Assembly: GCA_035942915.1 (NCBI GenBank)
Contig: DASZCR010000193.1
Span: forward strand, 1-17,345
Length of the DNA stretch: 17,345 nt
Reading direction: 5' to 3'
DNA from: DASZCR01 sp035942915
Lineage (GTDB): Bacteria; Acidobacteriota; Blastocatellia; Pyrinomonadales; Pyrinomonadaceae
Numbering within the stretch: position 1 is the first letter of the stretch; each line of letters begins with the position of its first letter. The notes beneath the pieces are model-generated. The model was not told the origin of the DNA. It saw only the letters and a list, made by a program, of their open reading frames with translations, and searched no databases. A program made the position numbers and the translations under genes. Shown here one piece after another: positions 1-6,264 of the stretch.

Positions 1-1
1 G

Positions 2-250
2 GCCAAGCAGGCGCTCTCGCAGGAGAAGCAGGAGAAGTACGTCGAGGAAGTCCTCAAGCGGACGAAGGTGAAGGTTGCAGACGAGTACGCCGTCAAGCAG
101 CCTGAGATGCCGCAACGACCGAACCTACAGCTTGGTGACCCGCAGGGCGCAGACACCACGCCCGCTCCCGGCGGCGCTCCCGAAGGCGATGGCGGTGCTT
201 CTCCGAGCAGTGCTGAACCGAGGGGCAAGCAGCAGCCGAATAAGAAGTAG
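2..250 (+). CDS. C-terminal end of a probable SurA/PrsA-type peptidyl-prolyl isomerase (5' truncated)
   Basis: The frame is open from the left edge of the window to a TAG stop, so the gene starts outside. The visible part begins with a charged helix (EKQEKYVEEVLKRTKVKV), then a proline-, glycine- and serine-rich tail ending in KQQPNKK. In my knowledge of the family, exported parvulin-like isomerases of acidobacteria often end with such a helix (ExxxEYVxxLRKKxKI) after the catalytic domain, followed by a low-complexity tail. The isomerase domain itself is not in the window, so the assignment rests on the tail alone and is tentative. A GTG at 68 could serve as a start, but it has no ribosome binding site and would give a 60-residue fragment that begins inside the helix. 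The MBL hydrolase start follows 51 nt after the stop. Confidence 0.5.
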   Translation, partial: AKQALSQEKQEKYVEEVLKRTKVKVADEYAVKQPEMPQRPNLQLGDPQGADTTPAPGGAPEGDGGASPSSAEPRGKQQPNKK

Positions 251-301
251 ACGCGTTCTTTGTCAGGACGAAGCGCAGGCGTTCGCCGAGGTGGCGTCTC
301 G

Positions 302-1138
302 ATGAGGTTGGGTGATTATCGCGTGGAGGTCGTCCCCGACGCGGAGTTTCGACTCGACGGCGGCGCGATGTTCGGCGTCGTGCCGCGTCCGCTGTGGTCA
401 AAAGTCGCGCCGCCCGATGAAGACAATCGCGTGCGCCTGAATGCCAACTGCCTCTTCATCGAGACGCCGACCGAGCGCATCCTCATCGAAACCGGGATGG
501 GCGATAAGTGGCCTGCTAAACTCTCGTCCATGTATGCCGTCAAGCGCGCGCGGCCGCTCGGCGAGTCCGTGCGCGCGTTGACCGGCTGCGCGCCCGAAGA
601 GATAACCATCGTCGTCAACACGCATCTGCACTTCGACCATGCGGGCGGAAATACCGTGCTCGACGAGCGCGGCCGTGCGGTCGCGGCCTTTCCTAACGCA
701 CGTTATTTCGTCTCGCGCAAAGAGTACGAGCACGCCGAAGCTCCGCACGAGCGCGACCGCGCCAGTTATCTGCCGGAGAACTGGCGTCCGCTCGCCGAAA
801 GCGGCCAACTCGAACTCAAGCCGGACGATTACGAGGTCGTGCCGGGTCTGCACATGGAGACCGTCGCAGGCCATTCGCGCACGATGCAGACGTGGCGTCT
901 CGCACGCGACGGGCGCACGCTCTACGGCTTCGCCGACCTCGTCCCGACGCGCGCGCACCTGCCGCTCGCGTGGGTCATGGGATACGACCTCTACCCCGTC
1001 GAGACGCTCGAAGCCAAGCGTCGCCTGCTGCCGCAGGCCGCGCGCGAAGGTTGGCTCTGCCTGTTCTATCACGACCCTGATGCGGCGCTCTGCCGCGTCG
1101 TCGAAACGGAAGGTAAGCTGCGCGCGGACATCTGTTGA
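302..1138 (+). CDS. MBL-fold metallo-hydrolase
   Basis: 278 residues with the metallo-beta-lactamase fold signature HLHFDH at residues 108-113. Further candidate metal ligands are H191 (in VAGHS), D212 (in GFADLVP) and H257 (in FYHDP). This spacing matches the dinuclear zinc site of the lactonase/glyoxalase-like MBL branch. The protein has no signal peptide and is probably cytoplasmic. The ATG at 302 is preceded by GAGGTGG at a good distance. A TTG at 260 in the same frame would add 14 arginine/glycine-rich residues and has no clear ribosome binding site. The gene sits 48 nt upstream of mtnP, so they may be co-transcribed. The substrate cannot be read from the sequence. Lactonase-type quorum quenching is known for relatives but is only one possibility. 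Confidence 0.85.
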   Translation: MRLGDYRVEVVPDAEFRLDGGAMFGVVPRPLWSKVAPPDEDNRVRLNANCLFIETPTERILIETGMGDKWPAKLSSMYAVKRARPLGESVRALTGCAPEEITIVVNTHLHFDHAGGNTVLDERGRAVAAFPNARYFVSRKEYEHAEAPHERDRASYLPENWRPLAESGQLELKPDDYEVVPGLHMETVAGHSRTMQTWRLARDGRTLYGFADLVPTRAHLPLAWVMGYDLYPVETLEAKRRLLPQAAREGWLCLFYHDPDAALCRVVETEGKLRADIC

Positions 1139-1186
1139 GACTGTGCGCGGCAAGTTCACATCACAGACGGCGGACGAAAGATAAAG

Positions 1187-2068
1187 ATGACCACAGCGAA
1201 AATCGGCATCATCGGCGGCAGCGGCCTCTACCAGATGCCGGAACTCAAAGACATCGAGGAGGTCAGGGTCGAGACGCCTTTCGGCGACCCGTCCGACGCC
1301 TTCATCATGGGGACGCTCGAAGGCGTCAGAGTGGCCTTTCTGCCGCGACACGGGCGCGGGCATCGCATCCTGCCCACCGAACTACCGTTCCGCGCCAACA
1401 TCTACGCCATGAAACTGCTCGGCGTCGAACGCATCCTCTCGGCGTCGGCCGTCGGTTCGCTGCAAGAGCAATATGCGCCGCTCGACATGGTCATTCCAGA
1501 CCAATTCTTCGACCGCACACGCGCACGCGCGCACGAATCAACCTTCTTCGGCGAAGGCATCGTGGCGCACGTCACCTTCGCGCACCCGGTCTGCCATGAG
1601 TTGGGCGACGTGCTCGAAGCGGCCTGTCAGACGGCGGAAGTGAAGGCGCATCGCGGCGGCACGTACCTGTGCATGGAAGGGCCTGCCTTCTCGACGAAGG
1701 CCGAATCGAACGTTTACCGCTCGTGGGGCATGGACATTATCGGGATGACCAACTTGCAGGAGGCGAAGCTGGCGCGCGAGGCCGAAATCTGCTACGCCAC
1801 GCTCGCGCTCGTCACGGACTACGACTGCTGGCACGAAGGGCACGACGCCGTCTCGGTCGAAACGGTCGTCGAATACCTGAACAAGAACGTGCGCAACGCG
1901 CAGAACATCATGCGCGAGTCGGTCAAGCGTCTGTCGGCGACGGAGCGCAAGTGCGAGTGCGGCGCGGCGATGAAAAACGCCATCTTCACGCCGCCCGAAC
2001 TCTGGCCGGAGGCGACAACGAAGAAGCTCGAAGCTATCATCAAAAAGTACGCGCCGAAAGAAGCGTGA
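1187..2068 (+). CDS. mtnP: S-methyl-5'-thioadenosine phosphorylase
   Basis: 293 residues, a full-length PNP/MTAP family 2 enzyme. It cleaves methylthioadenosine with phosphate to adenine and methylthioribose-1-phosphate, a by-product route of polyamine and SAM metabolism. Visible motifs are GGSGLY (10-15) and RHGRGH (54-59) for phosphate, MEGPAFST (163-170), the GMTNLQEAKLAREAE stretch (186-200), and TDYDCWH (210-216). The two aspartates of the last motif (D211, D213) are those that select 6-aminopurines over guanine or hypoxanthine in the family, which argues for MTAP rather than plain PNP. A C-terminal CECG (C256, C258) resembles the CXC motif described in some MTAP/PNP enzymes. The ribosome binding site is weak. 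The downstream exported protein begins 32 nt after the stop. Confidence 0.95.
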   Translation: MTTAKIGIIGGSGLYQMPELKDIEEVRVETPFGDPSDAFIMGTLEGVRVAFLPRHGRGHRILPTELPFRANIYAMKLLGVERILSASAVGSLQEQYAPLDMVIPDQFFDRTRARAHESTFFGEGIVAHVTFAHPVCHELGDVLEAACQTAEVKAHRGGTYLCMEGPAFSTKAESNVYRSWGMDIIGMTNLQEAKLAREAEICYATLALVTDYDCWHEGHDAVSVETVVEYLNKNVRNAQNIMRESVKRLSATERKCECGAAMKNAIFTPPELWPEATTKKLEAIIKKYAPKEA

Positions 2069-2100
2069 GCAATTCCCGTATCGACACGAGAGGTTTTAAG

Positions 2101-2571
2101 ATGAAGAAACTCGGACTGTTGTTTTTCGCCCTCGCCTTCCTCGCGTTTTTCGCCGAGGCGACTCCGGTGCGTGCACAGGGCAGCGTCTCGCGCGGCCCCG
2201 ACCCGGCCGTCCTCAAAGACGCCGAGCTTGAGAAGGAGGCCGCGCACAATCTCGAAGTCGCGCGCCACTACTTCAAGTTCAAGAAGGCTTACCGCGCCGC
2301 CGTCGCACGTTGCGAGGAGATAATCGCCGGTTATCCAAACTTCACGCGGCTCGACGAGGCGCTCTACATCGCGGGCGCAAGCAGCCTGCGCCTCTCCGAG
2401 AATCGCGGCAAGCAGGCGGCGAACCTGCCCGCCGAGAAACTGCGCGAGGAAGCACGCGAATACCTCTCGCGCCTCGTCAACGAATTTCCCGAAAGCGTCT
2501 TCCGTAAAGACGCCGAGAAAGAACTCCTGCCCCTCGGCGGCGCGAAGAAACCGGAAGAAAAAAAGCAGTGA
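2101..2571 (+). CDS. Exported tetratricopeptide-like protein, BamD-like
   Basis: 156 residues. The N-terminus is a signal peptide: MKK, a hydrophobic run to about residue 20, then TPVRAQ as a probable signal peptidase I site near residue 26. No lipobox cysteine is present, unlike true BamD. The mature part is helical and reads like paired TPR/outer-membrane-assembly repeats: HNLEVARHYFKFKKAYRAAVARCEEII, DEALYIAGASSLRLSE, and EEAREYLSRLVNEFPESVFRKDAEKEL. These tyrosine/phenylalanine-spaced helices and the FPES turn are typical of BamD/YbgF-type modules. The tail is lysine/glutamate rich. The ATG at 2101 is preceded by GAGAGG about 8 nt upstream; the frame is open further back but only as an overlap with mtnP. 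The TGA stop (2569-2571) is also the first three bases of a palindromic heptad array. A role in envelope assembly is inference. Confidence 0.7.
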   Translation: MKKLGLLFFALAFLAFFAEATPVRAQGSVSRGPDPAVLKDAELEKEAAHNLEVARHYFKFKKAYRAAVARCEEIIAGYPNFTRLDEALYIAGASSLRLSENRGKQAANLPAEKLREEAREYLSRLVNEFPESVFRKDAEKELLPLGGAKKPEEKKQ

Positions 2572-2651
2572 TAGGTAATGGGTGATAGGTGATAAGAAAA
2601 AGGCTGTTTCCTATCACCTATCACCCATCACCTATCACTCATCACTCATCA
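2569..2651 (+). repeat. Palindromic heptad-repeat hairpin, copy 1
   Basis: Left arm (2569-2596) is four 7-bp units: TGATAGG, TAATGGG, TGATAGG, TGATAAG. After a 13-nt loop (2597-2609) the right arm (2610-2651) has six units: CCTATCA twice, CCCATCA, CCTATCA, and CTCATCA twice. The left arm pairs with the first four right units at 26 of 28 positions, and AAA/TTT inside the loop adds three pairs. The first TGA is the stop codon of the upstream gene. The element fills most of the gap before the PfkB gene, whose AAAGGAG lies just beyond. No U-tract follows the stem, so it is not a classical intrinsic terminator, though an RNA hairpin this long could slow RNases or polymerase. It resembles the short tandemly repeated heptamers known from cyanobacteria. 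Confidence 0.9.
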
Positions 2652-2677
2652 CTTCTTGACAAAGGAGACTGGCAGAC

Positions 2678-3610
2678 GTGTCATTGTTGGTTGTAGGCTC
2701 GGTGGCGTTCGATGCGGTGGAGACGCCATTCGGGAAACGCGAAAAGATGCTCGGCGGCTCGGCGACACATTTCTCGCTGGCCGCCAGTTTTTTTACTGAC
2801 GTGCGCGTCGTCGGCGTCGTCGGCGGTGACTTCGGCGCGGAGGAGATGAGTGTTTTCGAGCAACACAACATCGACACCTCCGACCTCGAACGAATCCCCG
2901 AAGGGCGCACCTTCTTCTGGCGCGGCAGCTACGGCTTCGACCTCAACACGGCCAACACGCTGGAGACGCAACTGAACGTCTTCGCAGACTTCAGGCCGAA
3001 ACTCTCCGACGCCTCGCGCCGCTCGCGCCTCGTCTTCCTCGGCAACATCCAGCCAGACTTGCAGAGCGAGGTGCGAGAACAGGTGTCGGGCGCGGAACTC
3101 GTCGCCCTCGACACGATGAACTACTGGATTTCGACCGTCCCTGATGCCGTACGCGCGGCCATCTCGCAGGTCAACGTCGTCATCATCAACGACGCAGAGG
3201 CGCGGCAACTCTCAGGCGAGCCGAATCTGATTAAAGCGGCGCGCGAGATTCTCTCATGGGGGCCGACCGCCCTCGTCGTCAAGCGCGGCGAGTACGGCGC
3301 GGCGATGTTCACGCGCGAGTCTTACTTCGCTATTCCGGCCTACCCGCTCGAATCCGTCTTCGACCCGACGGGCGCGGGCGACACCTTCGCGGGCGGCTTC
3401 ATGGGTTATCTTGCGAGCCATCAACACATCGACGAAGCGGCCATGCGGCGCGCGATGATTTTCGGGTCGGTGATGGCCTCCTTCAATGTCGAGGAGTTCG
3501 GTACGGAGCGCGTCTCGCGTCTGACGGACGCCGAGATTAACGAGCGCTTCCGCGCCTTCAAGCGGATAACGCACTTCGACGAGATTCCGTTTGAGGGAAG
3601 GCAGAGTTGA
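2678..3610 (+). CDS. PfkB/ribokinase-family carbohydrate or nucleoside kinase
   Basis: 310 residues, normal length for the family. Visible landmarks are the N-terminal strand LLVVGSVAFD, the substrate-side GGSATHFSLAA (26-36), a short NDAE Mg-binding motif (171-174), VVKRGEYGA (200-208), and the C-terminal signature DPTGAGDTFAGGF (229-241) with D235 as catalytic base. These make ATP-dependent phosphorylation of a sugar or nucleoside hydroxyl near certain, but the substrate is open. The start is the GTG at 2678, with AAAGGAG 10 nt upstream; there is no ATG nearby. mtnP lies two genes upstream, so a nucleoside or methylthioribose-related substrate is a reasonable guess, not a demonstrated one. 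The gene follows the palindromic heptad array and is followed by a second, degenerate repeat. Confidence 0.9.
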   Translation: MSLLVVGSVAFDAVETPFGKREKMLGGSATHFSLAASFFTDVRVVGVVGGDFGAEEMSVFEQHNIDTSDLERIPEGRTFFWRGSYGFDLNTANTLETQLNVFADFRPKLSDASRRSRLVFLGNIQPDLQSEVREQVSGAELVALDTMNYWISTVPDAVRAAISQVNVVIINDAEARQLSGEPNLIKAAREILSWGPTALVVKRGEYGAAMFTRESYFAIPAYPLESVFDPTGAGDTFAGGFMGYLASHQHIDEAAMRRAMIFGSVMASFNVEEFGTERVSRLTDAEINERFRAFKRITHFDEIPFEGRQS

Positions 3611-3698
3611 AGGAAGGCGCAGGCGCGCGGGTGACAGGCGAAAGTTGCGAGGCTGCGTCCTCCTGACTTTTGCCTTTCTACTTTGACCTGTTGCCTTT
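3608..3698 (+). repeat. Degenerate palindromic heptad-like element
   Basis: The gap after the PfkB gene reads in 7-nt steps from its TGA stop. The right part is the clearest: TGACTTT, TGCCTTT, CTACTTT, GACCTGT, TGCCTTT (3664-3698). Its reverse complement (AAAGGCA-type units) partly matches the left part, for example AGGCGAAAGT near 3640 against AGGCAAAAGT, and an AAGGC block at each outer end. Pairing is imperfect and the unit sequence differs from the TGATAGG family, so this is a weaker call. Confidence 0.4.
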
Positions 3699-3704
3699 TA
3701 TAAT
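3699..3704 (+). promoter_or_regulatory. Possible -10 box for the zinc-ribbon/DUF2007 gene
   Basis: A perfect TATAAT lies 48 nt upstream of the ATG at 3752, just after the degenerate repeat. The nearest good -35-like hexamer, TTGACC at 3683-3688, is only 10 nt away, which is too close. At 17 nt there is only TTCTAC. A real promoter here would depend mainly on its -10. Confidence 0.35.
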
Positions 3705-3751
3705 CACGGCACAGGAGTTTTTATTCAACATCGGCTTAAAGGGGGGAAGTG

Positions 3752-4162
3752 ATGTTCTGTCCCGTTTGCGAATCCGAGTATCAGGAAGGCATTAATCAGT
3801 GCCCGGACGACGGCTCGGAGTTGGTCGAGCGACTGACGCCTGAGAACACTTTGCGCGACCATAGTGAGGCGCGCTTCGTCCCGCTGCACAACGTCGGCTC
3901 GCCCGCCGAGGCCGAGATGATTCACGACATCCTGACGCAGAACGGCGTCCGCTCGGCCGTCCAGTCCGGCGGCATGGACGCTTTCTCGCCCCTGCTCTCG
4001 ACGACCGCTCCGGGCGCGCTCATCCTCGTCGATGAACGCGACTTCGACCGCGCGCAGGAGCTTTACAACTCCTTCTTCGGCGCGGACACTACGCCGCTGA
4101 CGGGAACAACCGTCGAGGAAGACGACACGGCGGAGACGCGCCGCGAGGACGACGCGAGTTGA
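3752..4162 (+). CDS. Zinc-ribbon plus DUF2007 (putative signal-transducing) protein
   Basis: 136 residues. The N-terminus is a short zinc-ribbon-like segment, CPVC (3-6) followed by CPDDG (17-21), giving only three cysteines plus acidic residues; this form is common in acidobacterial small proteins. Residues about 41-107 match the DUF2007 pattern: a strand (FVPLHNVGS), a helix (PAEAEMIHDILTQNG) with a following VRSAVQSGG strand, and the ILVDERDFDRAQELY end. The C-terminus is an acidic tail (EEDDTAETRREDDAS). No membrane segment is seen. A GTG at 3749 is directly upstream in frame, but the ATG at 3752 sits better behind the GGGGGG stretch. DUF2007 is of uncertain function; the Pfam name suggests a PII-like signalling role. 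The cutA start follows 82 nt after the stop. Confidence 0.8.
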   Translation: MFCPVCESEYQEGINQCPDDGSELVERLTPENTLRDHSEARFVPLHNVGSPAEAEMIHDILTQNGVRSAVQSGGMDAFSPLLSTTAPGALILVDERDFDRAQELYNSFFGADTTPLTGTTVEEDDTAETRREDDAS

Positions 4163-4244
4163 AGCCTTTCGGTTCGTTACGGGCGCGGCCTTGCGTCTCT
4201 CGAACGAGGCCGCGCTGTTCGTTTCTTTCGTGGAGGTGTGCGAA

Positions 4245-4604
4245 ATGACCGAAGCGAGTTCGGCAGCAGCGGTGGTGGTGATGATGACGGCCGGGAGCCG
4301 CGAGGAGGCCGTGCGACTGGCAGAGATGCTGGTCGGAGCACACCTCGCCGCGTGTGTCCAAATCATGCCGGAGATGGAGTCTGTCTATCGCTGGCAGGGC
4401 AGGGTACACCGCGAGCCGGAAGTGTTGCTGCTGGCAAAGACGACCGTCGCCTGTTTCGCCGAACTTGAACAGCAGGTGCGCGCGCTGCACACCTACGACA
4501 CGCCGGAGATAATCTCTCTGCCCATCACAGACGTTTCCGCGCCCTACCTTGAATGGCTGACGGGCAACGTGCTCCCGCCGCGTGCGCGGACGGTCGAAAG
4601 CTAA
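4245..4604 (+). CDS. cutA: Divalent-cation tolerance protein CutA
   Basis: 119 residues, slightly longer than the roughly 105-115 typical of this ferredoxin-like trimeric protein. Family motifs are all visible: VVMMTAGSREEAVRLAEMLV at the start, LAACVQI (34-40), the SVYRWQG (46-52) turn, E-x-LLLAKT (59-66), and HTYDTPEI (82-89), which corresponds to the usual HPYExPEI. CutA was named for copper tolerance in E. coli; its biochemical role remains unsettled. The ATG at 4245 has GGAGG 8 nt upstream. A TTG at 4191 in frame would add 18 residues but lacks a ribosome binding site. The gene ends 27 nt from the convergent LOG gene, with no terminator hairpin visible between them. Confidence 0.95.
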   Translation: MTEASSAAAVVVMMTAGSREEAVRLAEMLVGAHLAACVQIMPEMESVYRWQGRVHREPEVLLLAKTTVACFAELEQQVRALHTYDTPEIISLPITDVSAPYLEWLTGNVLPPRARTVES

Positions 4605-4631
4605 AACGCTCCAACTTCATCGCTCCGGCCT

Positions 4632-5381
4632 TCAGTAGTCGGTCGAGACGCTTCTGTCAATCCGACTCAATGAGTCCTGACTACGAACGACAATCTCAAC
4701 GACTTCGGCGGGCGAGTCTGTCAGGTGCAACAGGCCGAGGTCTTCGCCGGAGATGTAGGCCGTGCCGAGCATCTTCTCTTTAATCCAACGAAGCATCCCG
4801 CCCCAGTAATCAGAACCGTAGAGGACGACGGGGAAGTTTCTGATTTTGCGCGTCTGGATGAGCGTCAGCGACTCGAAGAGCTCGTCGAGCGTGCCGTATC
4901 CGCCGGGGAAGATGACGAAGGCCGTGCTGTACTTGACGAACATCGTCTTGCGGACGAAGAAGTATTTGAAGACGAGTTGACGCGTCTGGTAAGGGTTCGG
5001 CTTCTGTTCAAAGGGCAACTCGATGTTGCAGCCGATGGAGAGTCCGCCCGCCTCGAACGCGCCCCGGTTGGCCGCTTCCATAATGCCGGGGCCGCCGCCG
5101 GTGATGACGGCGAAGCCTGCGCGCGCCAGCAGCGCGGCCGTCTCCTGCGCGGCGACGTAGTAGGGGTCGCCCGCAGGGGTGCGCGCCGAGCCGAAGACCG
5201 AGACGCCGCGCGTCACCGACGCCAAATCGTCGAAGCCCTCAACGAACTCGCCCATGATGCGGAAGACGCGCCACGTATCGGTCTGCGTGAAAGCGTCCTG
5301 CCTTGGCGATTCGAGTAACTGTTCGTCCTGCGTCGCGCCCCGCGCCGCGCCCTGCGCGTCTGTAGTCTCGTTTTCAGCCAT
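4632..5381 (-). CDS. LOG-family (TIGR00730) nucleotide 5'-monophosphate phosphoribohydrolase-like protein
   Basis: 249 residues with a Rossmann-like core. Key motifs are FGSAR (63-67), GGGPGIMEAANRG (95-107), the FFVRKTMF segment (141-148) and PGGYGTLDELFE (159-170), the LOG signature. Relatives release the base from cytokinin riboside or purine/pyrimidine 5'-monophosphates. The N-terminal 50 residues are an acidic and Gln-rich extension followed by a helix, as in the longer bacterial subgroup. The start ATG is not preceded by a recognisable ribosome binding site; the upstream 20 nt are ATCCCTATTTTT-like. The gene follows fabI on the same strand after a 94-nt gap and ends close to cutA, which points the other way. 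The enzymatic role is inferred from family only. Confidence 0.88.
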   Translation of the reverse strand: MAENETTDAQGAARGATQDEQLLESPRQDAFTQTDTWRVFRIMGEFVEGFDDLASVTRGVSVFGSARTPAGDPYYVAAQETAALLARAGFAVITGGGPGIMEAANRGAFEAGGLSIGCNIELPFEQKPNPYQTRQLVFKYFFVRKTMFVKYSTAFVIFPGGYGTLDELFESLTLIQTRKIRNFPVVLYGSDYWGGMLRWIKEKMLGTAYISGEDLGLLHLTDSPAEVVEIVVRSQDSLSRIDRSVSTDY

Positions 5382-5387
5382 AAAAAT

Positions 5388-5459
5388 AGGGATGAATCAG
5401 GGATGAGAGATGCGTGCGGAGAGATGAATTAAAGACAAACTGCTTTGCGGTTCATCCCT
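5388..5459 (-). repeat. Imperfect inverted repeat between fabI and the LOG gene
   Basis: On the + strand, AGGGATGAA (5388-5396) and TTCATCCCT (5451-5459) form a perfect 9-bp inverted repeat. Between them is a second GGGATGA (5400-5406) and a GAGATGAA near 5421. On the transcribed (-) strand, GGAGGGATGAA can pair with TTCATCTCTCC over a shorter loop as well. So this gap also holds GATGA-rich units facing each other, like a decayed form of the heptad arrays. Chance similarity cannot be excluded. Confidence 0.4.
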
Positions 5460-5475
5460 CCGTCCAGACCCTTCG

Positions 5476-6237
5476 TTAAAAAGCCATGATGTTGTAGCCG
5501 CAGTCAACGTGGAGAACTTCGCCGGTGATGCCGGAGGAGAGAGGGCTACAGAGGAAGAGCGCGGCGTTGCCGACCTCGCTGGCCTCGACGTTACGGCGCA
5601 AGGGTGCGCGCTCGGCGTGATGTCGGAGCATCGAGCCTAGGTTGCCGACGCCGCGTGCGGCGAGTGTGTTGAGTGGCCCGGCGCTGATGGTGTTGACGCG
5701 GATGTTCTGCGGGCCGAGGTCTGAGGCGAGATAACGCGTGCTCGCTTCGAGCGCCGCTTTCGCTACGCCCATCACGTTGTAATTCTGCACGACCTTCTCC
5801 GCACCGTAGTAGGTCATCGAGACGATGCTGCCGCCTTCGGTCATGAGCGGCGCGGCGGCGCGTGCGAGTGCCGTGAGCGAGTAGGTGCTGATGTCGAGTG
5901 CGGTCAGGAAAGCCTCGCGCGAGGTGTTGACGTATTCGCCTTCGAGCGCCTCGCGCGGCGCGAAGGCGAGGCTGTGGACGAGGAAGTCGAGACGGCCGAA
6001 ACGCTCTTTAACTTCGGCGAAGACCTGCTCGACCTCCGTCGGGTTAACCACGTCGCATTGAATGAGCGGCGCATCCGTCCCTTCGACGAGGCTCTCGACG
6101 TTGCCCTTGAGACGCTCGTTCTGATAGGTGAAAGCGAGACGCGCGCCAGCATTCATGCAGGCCTGCGCCGACGCCCACGCTATCGAGCGTTTGTTAGCCA
6201 CGCCGAAGATGATGCCGTACTTGTTTGCGAGCAGCAT
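5476..6237 (-). CDS. fabI: Enoyl-[acyl-carrier-protein] reductase (NADH), FabI
   Basis: 253 residues, a full-length FabI of the short-chain dehydrogenase superfamily. It catalyses the last reduction in each fatty acid elongation round. The nucleotide-binding start is GVANKRSIAWA (12-22), with the FabI-specific SIA spacing. The active-site stretch TYYGAEKVVQNYNVMGVAK contains Y143, Y153 and K160, equivalent to Y146, Y156 and K163 of E. coli FabI. The end HVDCGYNIM is the usual C-terminal signature. The ATG at 6237 is preceded by GAGGA about 10 nt upstream. It lies 27 nt downstream of the M48 protease gene, so the two are likely one transcript. Triclosan and isoniazid-type drugs act on this family. 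Confidence 0.96.
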   Translation of the reverse strand: MLLANKYGIIFGVANKRSIAWASAQACMNAGARLAFTYQNERLKGNVESLVEGTDAPLIQCDVVNPTEVEQVFAEVKERFGRLDFLVHSLAFAPREALEGEYVNTSREAFLTALDISTYSLTALARAAAPLMTEGGSIVSMTYYGAEKVVQNYNVMGVAKAALEASTRYLASDLGPQNIRVNTISAGPLNTLAARGVGNLGSMLRHHAERAPLRRNVEASEVGNAALFLCSPLSSGITGEVLHVDCGYNIMAF

Positions 6238-6264
6238 GACGTTGATGTCCTCGTCCCTTTAAGT

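Noticed and set aside
302..1138. Assignment of the MBL protein as an AHL lactonase
   Set aside because: Only general MBL metal ligands are visible; nothing in the sequence fixes the substrate.
398..1363. A 321-codon open frame on the - strand
   Set aside because: It overlaps the MBL and mtnP genes, both of which have intact motifs, and shows no family signature.
2569..2651. A CRISPR array as explanation for the repeats
   Set aside because: Units are 7 bp, contiguous and without spacers, and the two arms face each other.
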